From: Ptychodera flava
Lineage: Eukaryota > Hemichordata > Enteropneusta > Ptychoderidae
Assembly: GCF_041260155.1 (NCBI RefSeq)
Contig: NC_091939.1
Coordinates: 42,588,370-42,652,369, forward strand
Reading direction: 5' to 3'
DNA: 64,000 nt
Position numbers and translations under genes: made by a program. Of the stretch, positions 13,926 to 26,272 are shown in pieces; the first letter of the stretch is position 1, and every line of letters begins with the position of its first letter. Below the pieces are notes generated by a model. It saw only the letters and a list, made by a program, of their open reading frames with translations, was not told the origin of the DNA and did no database searches.

Positions 13926-14529
13926 TGCTCTAACAGCTTTGAAATTTGGTATACAGGTTTCTATAGATGAACTAAATTTGATCTTTTGAAATTATGATGA
14001 AATCTGCAAATTTTATTTTTGGGGGCAATTGTTGCCATTTTTGGTCAGAAAATTTTATTCTCCAAAAAACTACTCATCAGATAGCTTTGGTTGACATGTT
14101 CTTAGGGATGATCCGATGTGATATATTCAAAGTATGATGAAATCTTCGATTGTGTATTTTTGCAGCTATTTTAGCTACTTTTTTCTGGCCACTGCATTGA
14201 GCTATCAAAGATTTCCACCTTCTTCATCAACATGTGTCAAAAATAGTTATTCTCTACATAAATACAGCGGAGCTATATCGGCCGCTAGGTCGCTTGTTAT
14301 GATTATGTCTGTAATTTTTTTTGATAATTTTGGACTGAATGGACATCAATTTACATTGACTACAGTTTTTGATCAAATGTTTTGGGAAAAATCCAAAGAA
14401 TTGGCTGGGTTACATGTTTTTAAGGTGACAAAAAATCTGCTTTGGCACTCAAAAGGTTAAAAAAATCCCTTCTAAAGTCTAGCATTTTAGAAATCATGGG
14501 TATTTTGTGTGAAATACTCAATGCAACAA

Positions 14530-15075
14530 AAATGTTGGGGGACAGATATTCAGACTCTCAAACTTGTACAATGCTTTTCTGATCTACCGATTGTGGGATT
14601 CATTTTAACCCTTTGAGTGCTGTATTTTTTCCCACCAAAATTTTAGTCCAACATTTTACCAATTATTATGAACTTTTCTGTAATTTTTCTGATAATTTTG
14701 GACCAAATTAACACAACATTTCATTGGCCTCAGTTATTTATCAAAATTTTTGCAAAAATCTGACAAAAATTGACTGAGGTATAATTGATAAGGGTGACAA
14801 AAATTGACTCTGGTGCTCAAAGAGTTAAAGCTCTTGGTATAAAACTTTTCACCACCTTATTTAAAAATCAAAAATTTTATTTTTCCCCATGGAGTTAACA
14901 CAGGGATGGTGGCCATTTTGAATTTTAAATATTGTAAAATATTGGGTAATTTGTAGCTCTAGTACCAAATTTTGCATGGTGACCCCGGTTTTTATTCTGG
15001 ATTTTGAAAGAGAATGGTTGAATGTTTGTCTGAGGAAAGTTTGAGCAAAATTTTGGTCTTTAGTTTTAGGGGATG
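14530..15075 (+). mobile_element. MITE-2 copy interrupted by MITE-1
   Basis: The left part (14,530-14,604) matches the start of the MITE-2 family (GACAGATATTCAGACTCTCA) and the right part (14,829-15,075) its body and end. Between them lies a complete MITE-1 inserted at a TTAA site of MITE-2. Limits are approximate. Confidence 0.65.
14609..14824 (+). mobile_element. TTAA MITE-1 copy B (216 bp)
   Basis: Starts CCCTTTGAGTGCTG and ends GGTGCTCAAAGAG, with TTAA at 14,605-14,608 and 14,825-14,828. Uninterrupted and non-coding; same family as copies A, C and D. Confidence 0.85.
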
Positions 15076-15707
15076 AAGCTGCTACAAAATGAAGAGAGTG
15101 CATATTAAATCAAAAACACTACGCAGTGAATTGATTGATCAAAATTATGCCATTTAATTCTCCAATTCTCATTAACAAAATTTTCTTCCTTTTGAATATT
15201 GTAGATTACGAAAAGTGGTATGGATACTCTTCGTAAAGCTGTTCCACAACATAGCTCCAGAAATCAGAAAAGAATATTCTGCATGAATGTCAAAAGTAAG
15301 TTTATACATACAGAGTAAACTCTAAATAATAAGAATAAGCCATGAACTCAATTATTACATGTATCATCATTTGATAATTCATATAATCTCTCAACTTCAA
15401 GTATTCTGAAAGAATATTTTTGATATTGTTTTTTAAAACTGCTGCATTGTCAACAGTATCAGTATCAACATGGAAGTTTAAAGGGAGGGTGCCAACCAGT
15501 CTGTGGCTGGGTGTATTGGACCCATACAACAAGTCTGTTCCCATACACAACATTAACATCTCTTGAGATAGTTTGCTATAGTTTTTGGTACACAAGTTTC
15601 GTAAATTTATGTAAAAAATCTTCATGTCAGACGCAATTTTTCCCTCACATTTTGCAGCTGAAGAGCAGGCAGTGAAACCTCAAGTCACAGGCAGGCCAGT
15701 TGAAACT

Positions 15708-15817
15708 GGCTGTGCTAGCAATTTTTTTGTCTTCTTGCCCGGGAACAAGTGAGTTTATGACTAAAAAATGATTTGCTCATGAAGTGTGTTTAGAAATGTT
15801 CCAGTGACGTCCAACAT

Positions 15818-15852
<35 letters not shown>

Positions 15853-16068
15853 CCTTTGAAACGGTTTAAAACGCAAAAACTGCAGAAAAAGCAGACCACA
15901 AACATTGTTTACTTTGAATAACATAGTCACATCAGTTGCACATCTTTGTGTTTTTAGTAAAATATTTGCGTGGCTAATCAATTTTCGCTGTGGCTAATGT
16001 TTTTTTGCATCAATTAGCCACACCAGCAGACCGTGGCTAATTTGAAAAAAATCCTAGCGCGAACACTG
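15708..16068. mobile_element. Possible hAT-like remnant
   Basis: The right end read inward is CAGTGTTCGCGCTAGG, a hAT-style terminus. Just inside, GTGGCTAAT occurs three times and its reverse complement once (15,970-16,041), as in hAT subterminal repeats. The left end (GCTGTGCTAGCAATTTTTTT) matches only partly and no clear 8-bp duplication is seen. A (TTTA)n tract lies at about 15,817-15,853. 16,069-16,946 holds nothing recognised. Confidence 0.35.
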
Positions 16069-16946
16069 CATACGACCTAAATAAAGTGATCGATACATCA
16101 ACTTTTAAACATAACTCGTATGTATTAGAAAAAGGGTTTTACACAGCAGTGTTGTTCTATGCCAAGACCTTGCTACTCTGGAAAACGAGATGTGTCCGAC
16201 CTAAAATGTATTGCTCTTCAAAACGATCATGGATGTTTTCCTTGCAGTGTTCAACGTTTCGTTTGTATGGATGGTAGACGTTGCAAACGCTTCAATTTAA
16301 GGGACTGCCCGATCATCCTGGGTTCATCAACTATACTGGCGTTAAAATCCAAGTGGCGACTAGCTTTCCACCATTACGCAGCGGCCAGTACTGTTGTTTT
16401 ACATTCATCAGCCATGCAACATGCTTACGGCTCCAATACACCGTTGCCCCTACATTAGTCCTTTCTACCCAGCTTCCTATGTACCACCATATATGCTGTA
16501 GTGGGTATTTAATTGCAAAGGTTGATGGGTAACTGAATTGTTTTACATGTCACACTAGGACTGAGGTAATGACCTTCAGGGAGCTACGCGAATATATGAA
16601 CTACGTAAATTCTGCGTGATCGACCCATTCATATAATGTTGCGCCCTTAGTGGCGCATCAAACGTAGATTCGAGATTTTATTGCGCGAATTGTGTAATGG
16701 CGCATCCTAGAATTAAGTCTGAAGATTACTGACATACATAAAAGGTATAAACTACCAGTGTTATAGGAATCCTGACATTGAAACTCTTGAACTAGTTGTA
16801 TGACGACCTTACAGTAAACTAAAAACATATTGCACAGAGCTGCATCCATTTGTTTTGATGCTACATTTTTATGATGCATTTTGGAAAGTCTGTGGTGGCA
16901 CTGAGTTCTTCCTTACCTGATGTCACAATCCTTGTCAAGTTGTTAA

Positions 16947-17180
16947 CCCTTTGACTGCTGAAATTTTTCCCACCAAAATTTTAGTGCAAAATTTTTCCAA
17001 TTTTTAATGAATTTTTCTGTAATTCCTTAAATTTTGGACAAAATGGACAGCACTTTTCATAGACGCCAGTTTTGGGTCAAAATTTTGGGAAAAATCTGAA
17101 AAAAAATGTTTGGACCTGAAAAAAATAGTCTGGGTTATATTTCATAAAGGTGACAAAAATTGACTTAGGCACTCAAAGGG
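16947..17180 (+). mobile_element. TTAA MITE-1 copy C (234 bp)
   Basis: Starts CCCTTTGACTGCTG and ends GGCACTCAAAGGG; TTAA at 16,943-16,946 and 17,181-17,184. Internal order is as in copy B. Confidence 0.85.
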
Positions 17181-17184
17181 TTAA

Positions 17185-20100
17185 AATTGATTTGACGTAT
17201 TTTCTGCCATGTTTTCATCATTTTTTATCATTTGTAAATACGTCAGCTGACCTTTGGGATCTGTTATGCTGATAGAGCTAATGCAAAGCCAGTTGGGTCA
17301 ATGAGGTCATTTCCAACCATTTGAAGAGCGCCCCAAAGGGTGATATTGAGAGAGTGTGAAATATATGAATTCCTTGCTACATGTACATTTAGCTGAATCG
17401 TGAAACATTGAGCATGATGACCTACAGAATGATAATTTCAAAAAGTATAAAACAAATGATAAATTTCTGGAGGTTTTGACAAAATTTATGATACCATGAC
17501 AAAAAACTTCCGATAAAACAAAATCCTGCGTATTTCACACATAATTACTTTGAAGTACGCAAAGTAAACTGACGTCTGCAGAATCCAATACGCATTGAAA
17601 AAAACGCAGTCTCCATAACAAAGACATGCCAAGGACACGTGGTTTCCCTCCTATGCGTAGTTTATCTATGACTAAAAATTAAATGTTTGCTTATAAAAAA
17701 TGTTCATGATTTTGCAACATTTTGTCCTACATCCTGTAAATCACATGGCGTCAATTGTTTCCTTCAAGGCTGTACCAATAACAATCTAACATGTTCAATA
17801 GAGTTTGTCCTTATTTCAAAAAAATGTTCTTTTTTCCATTGTGCCTGATGCGTACACTGGGCCTACACTTTTGATCAGGGTGGTACGATAGTTTTTTCCA
17901 ACTGCTATTTACAGTTTAGTCAGTACTTCCAAAATATGTCAAACGTAAGACCGTCGACAGTTTCTTTGCACCATCGAAAAATGTTGAAGGAAAAAAAACA
18001 TCAAGCGACGTTAGCCAGGCATCGAGTAGCAGTGATGTTTCAACGTTTCCATGTTTCCATGGCGACAAAGTCAGCCAGAATTGCAGCCGTGATATCAGTC
18101 TCATCTGTCCCATGTGAATGTGGGTTCGCGAGTACCCACAACACGATTAAAACATCGAAACGTATACCGGTAGTTGTCTGAGCGAAGATGTGATAAATGA
18201 TCTGATGGTGATAACAATGGAAGGCACAAAAATTTGCGAGTTTGACTTCAGAGCACCAATGATAGAGTTGAGGCAACAAATTAAGACATCGCGGATGTAC
18301 ATGTACATGTATGTCATGAGATTGACTCAGTTGACAACATACCTCTGACCAATTCTGTATTATTGCTGTGGAATCATATGATAAGAAAATGTTTAGCGAA
18401 TCTGACTTGATCCAGAGAAGTAGTCAAGAGAATTTAGAAATTTTTTGGTAGAGAAAATGTTGTGTGTACAAGTACAAAGTAAATTTACTGTTAATGCAGT
18501 ATATTTATAATGCTACCTTTGTAGGCAATGCAAACTGTAGGCATACCATAGTGCACTCAGTCTACAATACACTGTGTCATTTAAATGAAGTCACAAATGT
18601 TAGAGAGCAATAATAGCTCTGTAATGGTGACAGTGGCTTTGCATATACCTGATAATTCTTTGAACAAGTAAACAACTTTCAAGGTTCTGTGTGACTTGAA
18701 ATACCATTGCCACATACCCATAGGTCTGACCACATAAAGAAATATTCATGACTATAACTAGCCAGAGCTGATTTGCCCTACCAATCAACCCCTATTGAAA
18801 AGTATACCGGTACTGATCCAATCACACAATAAGCTGTAGGGTTCTCCTAGTGTAGTGTTAAAAGTGAAAGCTCATGTACAGCTCAACAATTATGTGTGGA
18901 ATTATTACCAGGTCTGAGCACAGTCCCTCCACGGACCGTGGTCTGAGCAAGCAGTCGGGAGACACAATTGTCAAATTCTATAGAATATACGGCTAGTTTT
19001 CAATTGGGACTTCAGTCAAATAATAAACATTGGCTAGCTACATACAGTGAAACATAACACTAAGGTGAGAGACAGTGCAATATCTGTATGGAGTCCAGTG
19101 ACATGAAGTGTCTCTGCTGAAGGTAGAAATGTCTCTGATTTTGGAAGGCGTCAGTTTTCAAGTTAATAAAGGCAAGCACAGTTTGGAGAAAATTGATATC
19201 ACAGCCTGACCTCCTCAGTTGCTCTGGCCAATTGATTACAAAACCATTAACACTACCAGTGAGTTCAAATGTCAGCCAGAGACTTTATTAGAATACATTC
19301 TAAAATTTGTGACTTTTAAACATTATGACACACAGAAGTTTGGGTTTGCATTGTTAACTACTCTGTGTGCCTTGTACACTCAATCTATCTTGCTAAGATA
19401 GTTGTTCCAGACTTTTCCAAATAAAATAATTGAAAATTACACTTTCACCAGTACATTATATCACGCTATCAAAAACTGCTTTAACTTTCATGTTTAAAAA
19501 GAGCATAAAATTCATACTCATGCTCTTTTGATTATGTTAACGGTTCAGTGTTCAAAGTTCCAAGTTCATTTTCAGGGTTCAGTGCCAGTCCACATATTTA
19601 CACAATAAAGCACACCCAGTGATGGTAGATTTTGATCAGTTCACAACATATATACATGAGCGATAGTGAGTGCATATACCGGTATGACGTGAATTGAGTG
19701 GCATACTGTAGCTGGGTGTGATTTATTGCTATTATATCATAATTATAATAGTATATTGAAATTCTGGCGTCGAACGTCAAAAATGGATTTTTGCTCACGC
19801 TGAGAGCTCGCGGGCATGCCAGCCGATATCGCCAATATACCATGGTTCTTTTCGCGTCTCAACCAATCAGATTGCTGTATTTGGGACATCAATATACAGG
19901 TATAATATAATAGAAGTTAATGTTCAGTTCATTTCATTTCTTAGGGTCATGACAGTTCAGTGTTCCAAGTCAGTGTTCTCACATACACCCAGTAGAGGGC
20001 AGTCTCATGACTTCATTTTAAAGACCGATTCTTTTATCCAAACGGTGGTTATTCAAATGGTTTTCTCATTCATGGAATACCCTCCCAGTACCGGTATGTT

Positions 20101-21943
20101 GTTTGGTAGATTTCAATCTCCCTACTGTTATACTCTTCAATGCAATGTGTACAGATTCCATCTGTACTGTTATGTTATAATGTCTTCAAGGAGATTCGTT
20201 GTGTATATGCGACTTTTGAACCTTTTCTTCAAGTGTTGTCTGAATATTACCATCAGTTTCAATCATGAGACTGATTTAATTGTCTCTGTCAGTTTCTGCA
20301 TTCAAATGTTTCTTATGCTTCAAAAGTTTCAGCTAGACTGGTGTGGCTGTGAATGAACTTGTGCAATCAGTCACTGCATAGGTAGTCACTGTTTTGCTGT
20401 TGTTGTTTTGCCAGCTAGTGTTCCCAAACAACCACTTTGCAGTGCCATTTCTGTTTGATCCATTTAAAAGTGTGAATCTCAAATTACAATTCTCTGCAAT
20501 GATGAGAGATCCATTTGACTATCAACCAAATGAAGCCATGTACTAGTTTATGTGTACACAGCACTGCGCATGCATTTTGTTGTGCCGGTAGGGTTTCTGA
20601 GTTACCTGGCAGGCCCAAACTTCTCTTCATCATGGTACTTATAGTATTCATGTCTTGTTGATAATAATTTCCCATTTGAAATGCTAATTTAGTTGAAACA
20701 AGTAGTTTTGACATTGACTATTAAACCATGCAAAATCTTAATGTCACAACGTTGCTCTTTAACTCATAGGAAATAGATAGTGTTGTGTTGTCTTGGTAAA
20801 GTAAAGCTAAAATAATATTGCAGAAAATTAGAACCATTGTCTGAAATGTGCATGCTCCTGGAATTTGTCCAGAGAACATATCAATATTCATCAAAGTTGT
20901 AAATGTTGAGAAAGTATTGCACAGTATATCTCCATGATCAGTGAAATAGGAAAGGAACGATAAAGGAAAATGCACATACATATTACCAGGTTTACAACAT
21001 AGAGATTTAGAGATTTATGAAAGATTAAAAAGTCACCAGGCACAAGACACAATCATTATGGGGCCAATGTCATAACTCTTGCTGTCTCTGTGCGTTTCAG
21101 TCTGTCAGTCTGTCCATCTGTCTATATCCATCTCTGCATGTCTACCTGTAGACCAAAGTGGTAGAGCTCATAACTAAACGAATACACTTAAGGGTTTTTC
21201 ACTCGTTCTCATTTTTCTGTGTAAATGGTATATCTTGTCTGTTTATATCTGTACAAATGGATTGATAGCAGGGCCCCCCTGTGTAAGTAAAGTCCAAGGG
21301 TTGCCTGTATTCTTGTGACTCATTATGAATCAGGACAGAATGTTTTATTCAGACTATCATAATGGTGTACATGTATTGCTCAAATAGACAGGCAGTCATT
21401 GCAGTTTTGACCAGTTTGCAGCCAGAATGTTTAGTTGTCTTTCCAAACAAGCCTGTTGAGTAAAAACAAACAACTATGCATCAGATGATCAATGGATTAC
21501 TTGTTTTAATATTGACTTGCCGAATTTATTAACTTCTAAGAAAAGCATATGCTTGAGAAATCGTGTGCAATGACGAGTGAGATAATAAAGAATTCTCAGA
21601 CTGGTTTATTTCAGCTGAAAACATTGTTCACCTGAATACAAATTATTGACTGACTCAGGGATTACCCTGACTCAAGAACGGCATGAGATAAAATCGCACA
21701 TGAAAAAAAACGGGGGGAGAATTTCAAAGTCTGTGGGACCGGACCTAACTTTCCCTGATTTTCTGCAGATTGGTTAATTTGCATAACAATACACTCAGTG
21801 AGACAGTTTTTCGGACGACCTCAGTTTTCAGACATTTAATGACATGCTGTTCGTTATACTACTTTGCTCCCTTTTGATAGCGTTTTACAAGTCATGCTAC
21901 AGCATATTAAGTCAGGTGACGCTGCCGTCTCGTTTGGATTTTT
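17185..21943. other. No gene recognised (4.8 kb)
   Basis: No frame here shows recognisable protein similarity or a convincing exon chain. It is AT-rich intergenic or intronic sequence. A small hairpin (CCACGGACCGTGG) lies near 18,931-18,943. Confidence 0.45.
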
Positions 21944-23361
21944 AGGTGCCCAAGCCCAAGCTTGGGCACCTATTGGTTTCGTTGGAATTTTTCTTTCTTC
22001 TTGTGTCAATTTTTTGCCAGCCTAGAACTTGAATAACGCCTATGCTAAACATTTCAAACTTGGTACAATGATGGGGGCCAATGAGAAGTGGTGCACCTGA
22101 CCCTTGAAATTTTTATTGGTCATGTGACCTGGCGGCCATATTGGATTTTCCAAAAACCTTTAAACGGCTTCTCCTGATGATCTAGGGGTCTGGTCAATTT
22201 GAATTTTTGTACATAGCAAGCATGACCTAAGGTCTTGAGATTTTGTAAATAAAATTGCATGCGGTCACGTGACTTTGGCCGCCATATTGGATTTTCGAAA
22301 AATACCCTTTTAATCTTTAAAAATCTTCTTCTCCAGAACCAAAACACCGTTTGAGCTGAAATTTTACTCATGTTATCCTTAGAGTGATCTCTTTCAAGTT
22401 TGCACAAAACATTTCGATCGGTCACGTGATTTGGCCGCCATATTTGATTTTGCAAAAATCGCAGTTTCATCTTCAAAAATCTTCTCCTCCAGAATCAAAA
22501 CACTGATTAGGCTGAAATTTTACATATGTCTTCCTTAGAGTGATCTCTTTCAAGTTTGCAAACGACATTTGGATCGGTCACGTGATTTGGCCACCATCTT
22601 GGATTTTACGAAAATCGCAATTTAATCATTAAAAATCTTCTTCTCCAGAACCAACACACCGATTGAACTGAAATTTTACTCATATCATCCTTAGAGTGAT
22701 CTCTTTCAAGTTTGCGAAAGACATTTCGATCGGTCACGTGATCTGGCCGCCATATTGGATTTTCGAAAAAATACCAATTTAATCTTCAAAAATCTTCTTC
22801 TGCGGAACTAAAACACCAATTGAGCTGAAATTTTACTCATGTCATCCTTAGAGTTATCTCTTTCAAGTTTGCGAAAGACATTTGGATCGGTCACGTGACT
22901 TGTCCGCCATATTGGATTTTCGAAAAATACCAATTTAATCTTCAAAAATCTACTTTTCCAACACTAAACCACCGATTGAGTCGAAATTTTACTTATGTCA
23001 TCCTTGAAGTGATCTCTTTCATGCTTGCAAAAGACATTTTGATCTGTCAAGCGGTTTTGCCGCCATAATGGATTTTGCGTAAAACTTACTTTTACTAGTA
23101 AAACCAACAGTAACTATGAAATCATGTTCAATTTCCTTCTTAACAAGAAGTAAAAGACTCTACCAATCTCAATTGTGCCCAGACCTTATTAACTATGTGC
23201 ATATCTAATTCTAGGCTCACAAATAGGGTAAGAGGGCCGAATTTTGGTACATGAGGAGTACTATAAGATAAAAATCTTTTCTCAAATAGCCGATTTCAAG
23301 GTCAATTTTTGTGTGTATATGTAATATTAGGCTTGGGCACCGCCAACGCTGCTTGCAGCTT
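21944..23361 (+). mobile_element. Helentron/pearl-like element with seven 156-bp units
   Basis: The left end is a strong hairpin (GGTGCCCAAGC...GCTTGGGCACC, 21,945-21,970); the right end has GGCTTGGGCACC and a hairpin GCTGCTTGCAGC followed by TTTAAT. Between them seven ~156-bp units each carry a form of GGTCACGTGATTTGGCCGCC, CTTCTTCTCCAGAACC and CATCCTTAGAGTGATCTC, starting near 22,117, 22,263, 22,420, 22,577, 22,733, 22,889 and 23,045. Non-coding. The same plan is seen at 10,176, but the core sequence is unrelated. Confidence 0.7.
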
Positions 23362-25626
23362 TAATTTTTGGTAGAAGCTATTTCGGGCTACAAACTTGGT
23401 GAAGTTAGCCACACCGTACGATACGAGGTGTCAAACGCAACACACAGGGACAGCCCGTGTCCGATATCTAAGCGCTATACACGTTGAAATATAGTTGCGT
23501 CGTCCATGGATTAAACGTAACTAATTATCAAGAAATATTTCCATATAGTTTTCTAAACACATCGAAATTGAAAATCGGGGTTCGCCGTTCCAAGTTTCAA
23601 AATATCAATATTGAGCCCCTTATCACATTCAAAATATGACGTCCGATTACTGCGATAGCAGTCCGATTACATGCACTCAACATGGGGGCAACAATTTGGC
23701 AACTATGACCCCCTAAATGCCACTTCTGTCGGTGTTAACAGTTTGAGGATAAACACAATGAAGTTTCGAAAGGTATGATAATAAGATTTTGTTGTGATCG
23801 TCATTTATGAAACGACTTTAGGCGAAATTCACTACCTTGTCCTAAAACTGTCACACTGAGTGTAGTTTTAATCGGAGGCGATCGAATCCATACTTTCTAG
23901 TGCAGGAGTAACGGAAGTACAGTAGTCCAGAATAGTGCATTTTCATTTTTTCTTCGCACTACCACTCGTACTGGACACGAATATTCCTTCGTAAGCGCCA
24001 TTTTGAGCGACTCCAATGATTTGTCAATGTACGCAAAACTTCCTGTTTGCAACCAATCACAAACGCAGTTGAAACGGGTAACTCTGCAACAGCTTTTTTC
24101 TAGCGTAATTATAGCGCTCTCTACGGCGACACAATGAGTGGTTCTGTACTGAAAACCTGCCAAATATTACCGATGAATTTAGATAGCGTAAAGGTATCAC
24201 GTATGCTCCATTTGAATTATCGGCGCGACTTTTTTGCCCAATTGATTTTTCTGAATGCGATTTTTCTGATTTTTTAGCGTAAATATTGCGTTATCGCGCC
24301 CCAAAGTGATCCCTGTGACTTAAAATGGCAATTTGAGACTTATGTTACATGTAGAAAAGTAATTATCTTTTTCTAAATACTTTTTTAGTATGGGAATCCA
24401 TGCATCAAAAGTGAAGTACATGTAGAAGATAAACATTGCAAAGTCTGTTGAACCCCAATATTACCTCTTTACCATCTCTTTCCTAATTTGTTCAATACCT
24501 GTACAGGTTTTTGTATTTAATAATTTTATTGGGTTTTCTTAAAAGTATAAAACACATTCTGACAAGCGAAATGTAAAAATCCAAGATGGCGGATTCACGC
24601 ATGCGCAAAAGTTACCATGACGTCAGATTTAAAGTTTGGTTTCCTGGACTTACAATAGAACGTTTTTAGCATATGCCTTTCGTAGACCATCGCGTGTGTA
24701 CCTGGCTTGCTGCAGTGGCCATTTGGCATACATGAAAAATTGAATTCCTGCCTATTTAGATTCATCATTTGCATGAGAAAGCAAGTTACCGAGTGCCTAC
24801 TTCAAATCTTGTACATTACAATTGGATTTGATTTTTGGTGTACAGCTATGACGACTGACCTCTCCCACATATCGTTTTATCCCGGTTATTAAAGGCACCG
24901 GAGATCAAAGGAAAATGACCTGAAAAAGATTTTTGAAATGCAGTATTATCCTGCAGAATGACACATGAGTACAATCAGAGATAATGGTGAGTGAGTTAGT
25001 TGTTTTGACAAAAGAAAGACTATGCTATTAAGTAGACTGAAAGACATTAACAACTTCTTCTGTTCATTTTCTATGCATTCCCTTGGAACAAAGGATCTGT
25101 AATTTTCTTTCACGCCATGAACTTGAACAAACAAAGACTTACGTGATAGTGTTTTCATAATTATATGCATACATTTTTATGCGTTCAATATAATGAAGGC
25201 TTTTCTGAATTCCAGAGCTGTTTTATTTTTCTTACAGATGTTATTTCTACTTTCTGCATTTTCAAAACACTTGACATGCAACTAGTACTTGAAATGTGAT
25301 GTTTCCCTTCTGTGAGATTCCCTTCAGTGATGTTGTACTTGAAATGTGATGTTTAACTTCTTCCAATTTAGTCCAAGATTAGAAAAGTAAAAGACTTAGA
25401 ATGAGAAAATTTATGAAATAATGGACTTTTTCAAAACAGAGGAGATTATTGAAAGGTTTTTAATGTTTTTGTATTATTATTATCAGTATCTAGTACTTGG
25501 TCTATTTTTTCTCATTACATTCAATTTCATGTTTTGCTGTTTATATGTAGTATTAACTTCCCTTACATTTTAGTTGGAAATCAATCAATCAAACAAGTAG
25601 TTGAATAATTTCTCTAATATTTTCAG
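23362..25626. other. No gene recognised; should hold or precede the RAG2L 5' exon
   Basis: No coding exon is recognised. The next exon starts in the middle of a codon, so at least one upstream RAG2L coding exon of perhaps 20 residues is expected here or further left, but none can be singled out. Confidence 0.4.
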
Positions 25627-25919
25627 GTAATGGTATGATGTCAATATACACTATAGGAGGAGGTCGATGGGTGGAAGAAAGTGTTTGGCCATTGTCAAAA
25701 GAGCTGTACAGGCTGGATTTTTTGGTCGATGACAATGATGCTGACTTGACCAGTGTACAAAGGCTGACAGGAAAAGGTGCAATGATGTCACCCCTTCATA
25801 GTAAAGCAATGGTGAATCTCTTATTAGGTGAAGACACAAAGTTTCTGGTATGGGGTGGCTACAATCTGACATCACTGTTTTGTACAAACGAGGCAGTGAC
25901 AACCCTTATGAAAATTTAG
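25627..25919 (+). CDS. RAG2L: RAG2-like, exon with first two kelch repeats
   Basis: After a good acceptor (TTTTCAG) the frame opens in mid-codon and runs 97 residues. Two kelch-type blades are visible: MSIYTIGGGRW then LYRLDFLVDD, and KFLVWGGYNL then NEAVTTLMKI. This lines up with vertebrate RAG2 from about residue 23 to 113 ([35 protein letters not shown]), including the spacing between blades. In RAG2 this six-bladed propeller binds RAG1. The frame meets TAG at 25,917-25,919, where RAG2 would continue. Either the exon ends just before, at the weak donor GCA|GTGACA near 25,893, or the gene is cut there by foreign sequence. The upstream exon with the start codon was not found. Confidence 0.8.
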
Positions 25920-26061
25920 CCTTCCCGACAAGATTTTCGGGAGCTCTCCAGAAAAGGTCCCGCAGTGGTCCAGGAGCTCTCCAGGACCATCTTTCCGGGA
26001 GAGCGTGGCATTGCTATTCAAATTAGGTTTGCTGGATCCCTCCCGGAAAGATTATGTCTCT

Positions 26062-26272
26062 CTGCAGGACAGGTTAGCTGTCGCTCTGCGGGACGGTTAT
26101 AGCTGCCGCTCTGCCGGGCTGGTTAGGTGTCGCTCTGCCGGGCGGGTTAGCTGTCGCTCTGCCGGGCAGGTTAGCTGCCGCTCTGCTGGGCAGATTAGCT
26201 GCTGCTCTGCCAGGCAGGCTAGCTACTGCTCTGCCAGGCAGGCTAGCTGCTGCTCTGCCATACAAAAATCAA
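26062..26272. repeat. 24-bp minisatellite, about 9 copies
   Basis: The unit GCTGTCGCTCTGCCGGGC plus AGGTTA recurs with substitutions. Because 24 is a multiple of three, both strands show open octapeptide repeats (CRSAGQVS on +, RAAANLPG on -), which are by-products and not evidence of a protein. Confidence 0.9.

Larger units (their letters stand above)
10176..14295 (+). mobile_element. Helentron/pearl-like element with ~145-bp core repeats
   Basis: The left end carries AGCTCCACTGTCAGC and GACGCGGAGCTTA (inverted GGAGCT motifs). A core of ~145-bp units follows, each with GGGGCAATTTTTGCCATTT, AAATGTG and TTGAAATTTGGTATACAGG. The right end is a hairpin-like tail, CGGAGCTATATCGGCCGCTA then GGTCGCTTG. 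Short terminal structure, tandem core and 3' hairpin are the plan of Helentron-associated (HINE/pearl) elements of marine invertebrates. It sits inside MITE-1 copy A and is itself interrupted at 11,325 and 13,824. Confidence 0.65.
10116..14456. mobile_element. TTAA MITE-1 copy A, split by a later insertion
   Basis: The left half (10,116-10,175) starts CCCCTTGAGTGCT after TTAA; the right half (14,296-14,456) ends GGCACTCAAAAGG before TTAA. Together they match the uninterrupted ~215-235-bp copies at 14,609, 16,947 and 37,594. Ends beginning CCCTTTGAG with TTAA flanks fit a piggyBac-type MITE. The 4.1 kb between the halves is a younger Helentron-like insertion. Confidence 0.8.
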
